Assembly: GCA_903900265.1 (NCBI GenBank)
Contig: CAIUMM010000076.1
Coordinates: 1 to 64,000, forward strand
Origin: an uncultured Pseudomonadota bacterium
GTDB taxonomy: Bacteria; Myxococcota_A; UBA796; SXON01
Length of the DNA stretch: 64,000 nt
Direction: 5' to 3'
This document shows positions 61,193 to 64,000 of the stretch, in pieces. The stretch's first letter is position 1. Each line of letters opens with the position of its first letter. The translations under genes were made by a program, and so were the position numbers. The notes beneath the pieces were generated by a model. The model worked only from the letters and a program-made list of their open reading frames with translations, did not search any database and was not told the origin of the DNA.

Positions 61193-62896
61193 GTGCCCCT
61201 ACGCAACCCCAAGGCTCTCCCGAACCCCACGCTGGACAGCAGCTGGGCGGCTGCGTCCGAGGCGGTGCTGATCGCGCTCAACAGCGCGCCGACCGGCTTG
61301 ACCGAGGCGGCGGTGCTCGAAGCGCGGCGCCGCTACGGGCTCAACACCATGACGTCGCGCTCTCATCGCTCCGACGCAGCGCTGCTTTGGGCGCAGGTCG
61401 CCAGCCCGATGATGCTGATGCTCGCGAGCGCAGCGGTGGTGTCGCTGGCGGTGGGCTCATCCACCGACGCCGCGATCATCGTGGCGATCGTCGTGCTCAG
61501 CGTGCTGATCGGATTCTCGCAGGAGCGCGCCGCCGCCCACGCCGTGGCACGGCTGATGGCCCGCGTGGCCGTCAACACCGTGGTGGTGCGCGAAGGTCGC
61601 GAGCGCGAGATCCCTATCGCCGATCTCGTGCCCGGCTACATCGTACGGCTACGGGCCGGTCACCTCGTCCCCGCCGACGCCGCGCTGTTGAGCAGCACCG
61701 CCCTGCACGTCGACGAGGCGGCGCTGACTGGGGAGTCCTTGCCCACCGAGAAGCGCGCCGGCCCCGTCCCGAGCGACACCCCGCTCGCCGGGCGGCTGGG
61801 CTCGCTGTGGTTCGGGACCCACGTCGTCAGCGGCATCGCCACCGCGGTCATCGTCAAAACCGGCGCTGAAACCGCGTTCGGGGCCATCGCGGCGCGGCTC
61901 AACACCGCGCCGCCGCCCTCCGATTTTCAGCGCGGGATCTCGGCGTTCGGCGCGCTGCTGGTCAAGGTGACCACCGCGCTGGTGTTCGCGATCTTCGCGG
62001 CGAATATGTACTTCCATCGGCCCTTCTTAGAGTCGTTTCTGTTTGCGGTGGCGTTGGCGGTAGGGCTGGTACCGGAGCTTTTGCCGGCGATCGTCGGCGT
62101 GACGCTCGCCGCAGGCGCGCGGAGGATGGCGAAGCGCGGCGTCATCGTGAAACGACTCGCGGTCATCGAGAACTTCGGAAGTATGAACGTGCTTTGCTCG
62201 GACAAGACCGGCACGCTGACCGAAGGCAAGGTTCAGCTAAATGGGGCGCTGGACGTGAGCGGCGCGCCGTCCACGCCGGTGCTGCGCTACGCAGCCATAA
62301 ACGCCGCCTTCGAGACGGGCTTCTCCAACCCCATCGACGCGGCGCTCCGAGCGGCCCTGCCCAACCCCGGCGGCGTCTCCCGACTCGGCGAGGTCCCCTA
62401 CGACTTCATCCGGCGCCGGCTCAGCGTGCTGGTGAACGATTTGGACAGCGCATCGGTAGGCGCGGTGCTGGTGACCAAAGGCGCGCTGCGGGACGTGCTC
62501 GCGGTGTGCACCCACGCGCGGCTGCCGGACGGCGGGAGCGTGCCGCTGAGCTCGCTGGAGAGCAGCGTGCTGGAGCGCTTTCACGCGATGTCCGAGCAGG
62601 GACTGCGCGTGCTCGGCGTCGCCACGCGGTCGATGCCCACCGCCACAGGCGTCGCGGCCGCGGATGAGGCCGGGATGACCTTCGAGGGCTTCCTCGCGTT
62701 CGCCGATCCGCCTCGGCCCGACGCCGCCGCGCTGGTCGCCGAGCTGCGCGCCTTGGAGATCCGCCTGCAGATCATCACCGGGGACAACGCGGCCGTCGCC
62801 ACCCGCGTGGCTCGCGCCGTCGGCATCCCCTCGCCGGTGGTCGTGACCGGGCAGGCGCTGCACGCGCTCTCCGAAGCCGCAAGCTCTCGGCGGTAG
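61193..62896 (+). pseudogene. truncated MgtA-like (P3B) P-type ATPase
   Basis: 567 aa from GTG at 61193 (AGGA upstream). N-terminal cation-ATPase domain, helices 1-2 (about 66-110), actuator domain with ALTGES near 178, helices 3-4 with VGLVPELLPAIVGV, and phosphorylation site CSDKTGTLTEG (Asp 337). The residues around it (AVIENFGSMNVLC) are of the Mg2+-importer type. The N domain is complete and the frame reaches [17 protein letters not shown], then stops with ASSRR before the GDGxND hinge and helices 5-10. It therefore cannot be an active pump alone. The following sequence is the back half of a different P-type ATPase in another frame. May still be expressed. Confidence 0.85.
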
Positions 62897-64000
62897 AGAC
62901 GCTGGGATCGGCGACGGTGGTGTGCACCGACAAGACGGGCACGCTCACCACCGGAAAAATGACGGTGCGGGAGATCTGGAGCGCCGATACCGCGCGCCTG
63001 TTGTACATCGCGGCGGCCTGCAACGACGCCGACCTGACCGGCCCGACGGGGGACCCGACGGAGATCGCGCTGTTGCACGCCGCCCGCGCGACCGGCGTGG
63101 AGCGACCCGACATCGAGCACCACAACCCCCGCGCCGCGGTCAACCCCTTCGACTCCGACCGAAAGCGCATGTCCATCCAGCGCGCCGACGGCAAGCTGTA
63201 CGTCAAAGGCGCCGTTGATCTCCTGCTTCCGCTGTGCGTCGCCGGAGCCGAGGGTGCGGCGAGCGCAAATGCGAGGATGGCCGCACTTGGCCTGCGGGTG
63301 CTCGCCATGGCGGAGGGTGCGAGCGGCGACGAAGCAGGGCTCACGCTGGTCGGGCTCGCCGGGCTCGCCGATCCGCCGCGCCTCGACGCGATCGAAGCGG
63401 TCGCCGTGGCGCGTAAAGCCGGGCTGATCACAGTCATGATCACCGGCGACCATCCCGTCACGGCACACGCGATCGCGCGCGAGATGGGAATCCTGCGCGA
63501 CGGCGATGACCCCGCCGAACGGGTACACGCCCGCGCGACGCCCGAGCAGAAGCTGCAGATCGTTCGCGCATGGAAGCAGCGCGGCGCGGTGGTCGCGATG
63601 ACCGGGGACGGCGTGAACGACGCCCCCGCGCTCCGAGAAGCACACATCGGCATCGCGATGGGGCGCAGCGGCACCGAAGTCACGCGGGAAGCCGCCGACA
63701 TGGTGCTCGCCGATGACAACTTCTCCAGCATCATCGACGCGATCCACGAAGGGCGCGCGATCTTCGACAACATCCGGAAAACACTGGTTTACCTGCTCGC
63801 CGGGAACGCCGGGGAGCTGATGGTGATGCTTGGCGCCTCGATCGCGGGGCTTCCCCTCCCCCTGCTGCCCCTGCAATTGCTGTGGGTAAACCTCGTGACA
63901 GACGGGCTCCCAGCGCTCGCGCTGGTGATGGACCCGGCGGTTCCCGATCTGCTGTTAGAGCAGCCCCGACCGCCCCAACAACCGATGCTGGGCCGCGCCG
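62878..64000 (+). pseudogene. P2A Ca2+-type ATPase C-terminal part, no N-terminus, runs off window
   Basis: From the codon phase at 62881 it reads [26 protein letters not shown]-like sequence (shown here as blocks: [21 protein letters not shown]), then the N domain, [34 protein letters not shown] and the membrane helices [19 protein letters not shown], typical of Ca2+-type pumps. Helices 1-4 and the actuator domain are absent: the homology begins at the segment directly after helix 4. No start codon or ribosome-binding site suits this frame, and it is out of frame with the preceding fragment. The 3' end lies beyond the window. Confidence 0.82.

Overview
The window is 64 kb of high-GC DNA, very densely coded, with many 1-4 base stop/start overlaps (ATGA, GTGA, TTGA, TAGTG). 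It looks like a chromosome segment of an uncultured or little-studied myxobacterium (Myxococcota). The signs are a C-terminal GGGCGC-TM-RRRR tail of the MYXO-CTERM type, a MopE-like CDGFDNDxDG motif, FG-GAP/CARDB and thrombospondin-type-3 lipoproteins, FHA-containing ABC transporters, a Ser/Thr pseudokinase, and about nine predicted lipoproteins. I saw no tRNA, rRNA, CRISPR array, phage or intact insertion sequence. I cannot place the organism below phylum.

Layout. 0.2-7.4 kb (minus): a seven-gene run lnt - ECF sigma factor - single-TM protein - secreted caspase-like protein - outer-membrane barrel - dapA - dapB. 7.5-11.6 kb (plus): pseudokinase, pepA, rlmE. 11.7-17.7 kb: surface lipoproteins (TSP3/VWA, MopE/FG-GAP/CARDB, a small one, and an L-type lectin coupled to engB). 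18.3 kb: a 63-bp near-perfect palindrome. 18.4-21.2 kb: metallophosphoesterase and two glycosyltransferases, probably for LPS core or another surface glycan. 21.2-29.2 kb: second FG-GAP/CARDB lipoprotein, pyroglutamyl peptidase, M32 carboxypeptidase, a PD-(D/E)XK-XPD-type helicase fusion, and a CPA2 antiporter. 29.3-33.2 kb: pheT, a DUF962 membrane protein, a coiled-coil membrane protein. 33.2-37.4 kb (minus): a four-gene exported set with two haem-binding motifs, a Tat-exported DUF1501 protein and a DUF1549-like lipoprotein. 37.4-40.1 kb: rpsD with a strong twin-hairpin terminator, a small unknown, a TrmK-like methyltransferase, a free-standing B3/4 domain. 40.2-53.6 kb (plus): FHA-like membrane protein, two exported proteins, TerB-FHA-ABC transporter, htpX, GT39-like enzyme, acyl-CoA ligase, ylxR-L7Ae fusion, infB, ylxP. 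53.7-61.1 kb: flippase-like protein, larB-larC-PAS-Usp, MYXO-CTERM beta-helix protein, fhs. 61.2-64 kb: a broken P-type ATPase locus joining the front of an MgtA-like pump to the back of a Ca2+-type pump, out of frame.

The recurrent theme is the cell envelope: lipoprotein acylation (lnt), peptidoglycan precursor (dapAB), glycosyltransferases, HtpX, lipoproteins and surface adhesins, mixed with core translation genes (infB, rpsD, pheT, rlmE, engB). The best candidates for undescribed biology are the ECF / TM protein / caspase-beta-barrel operon, the DUF1549-DUF1501-cytochrome lipoprotein operon, and the P-type ATPase chimera. All functions are read from motifs by eye; no database search was possible.
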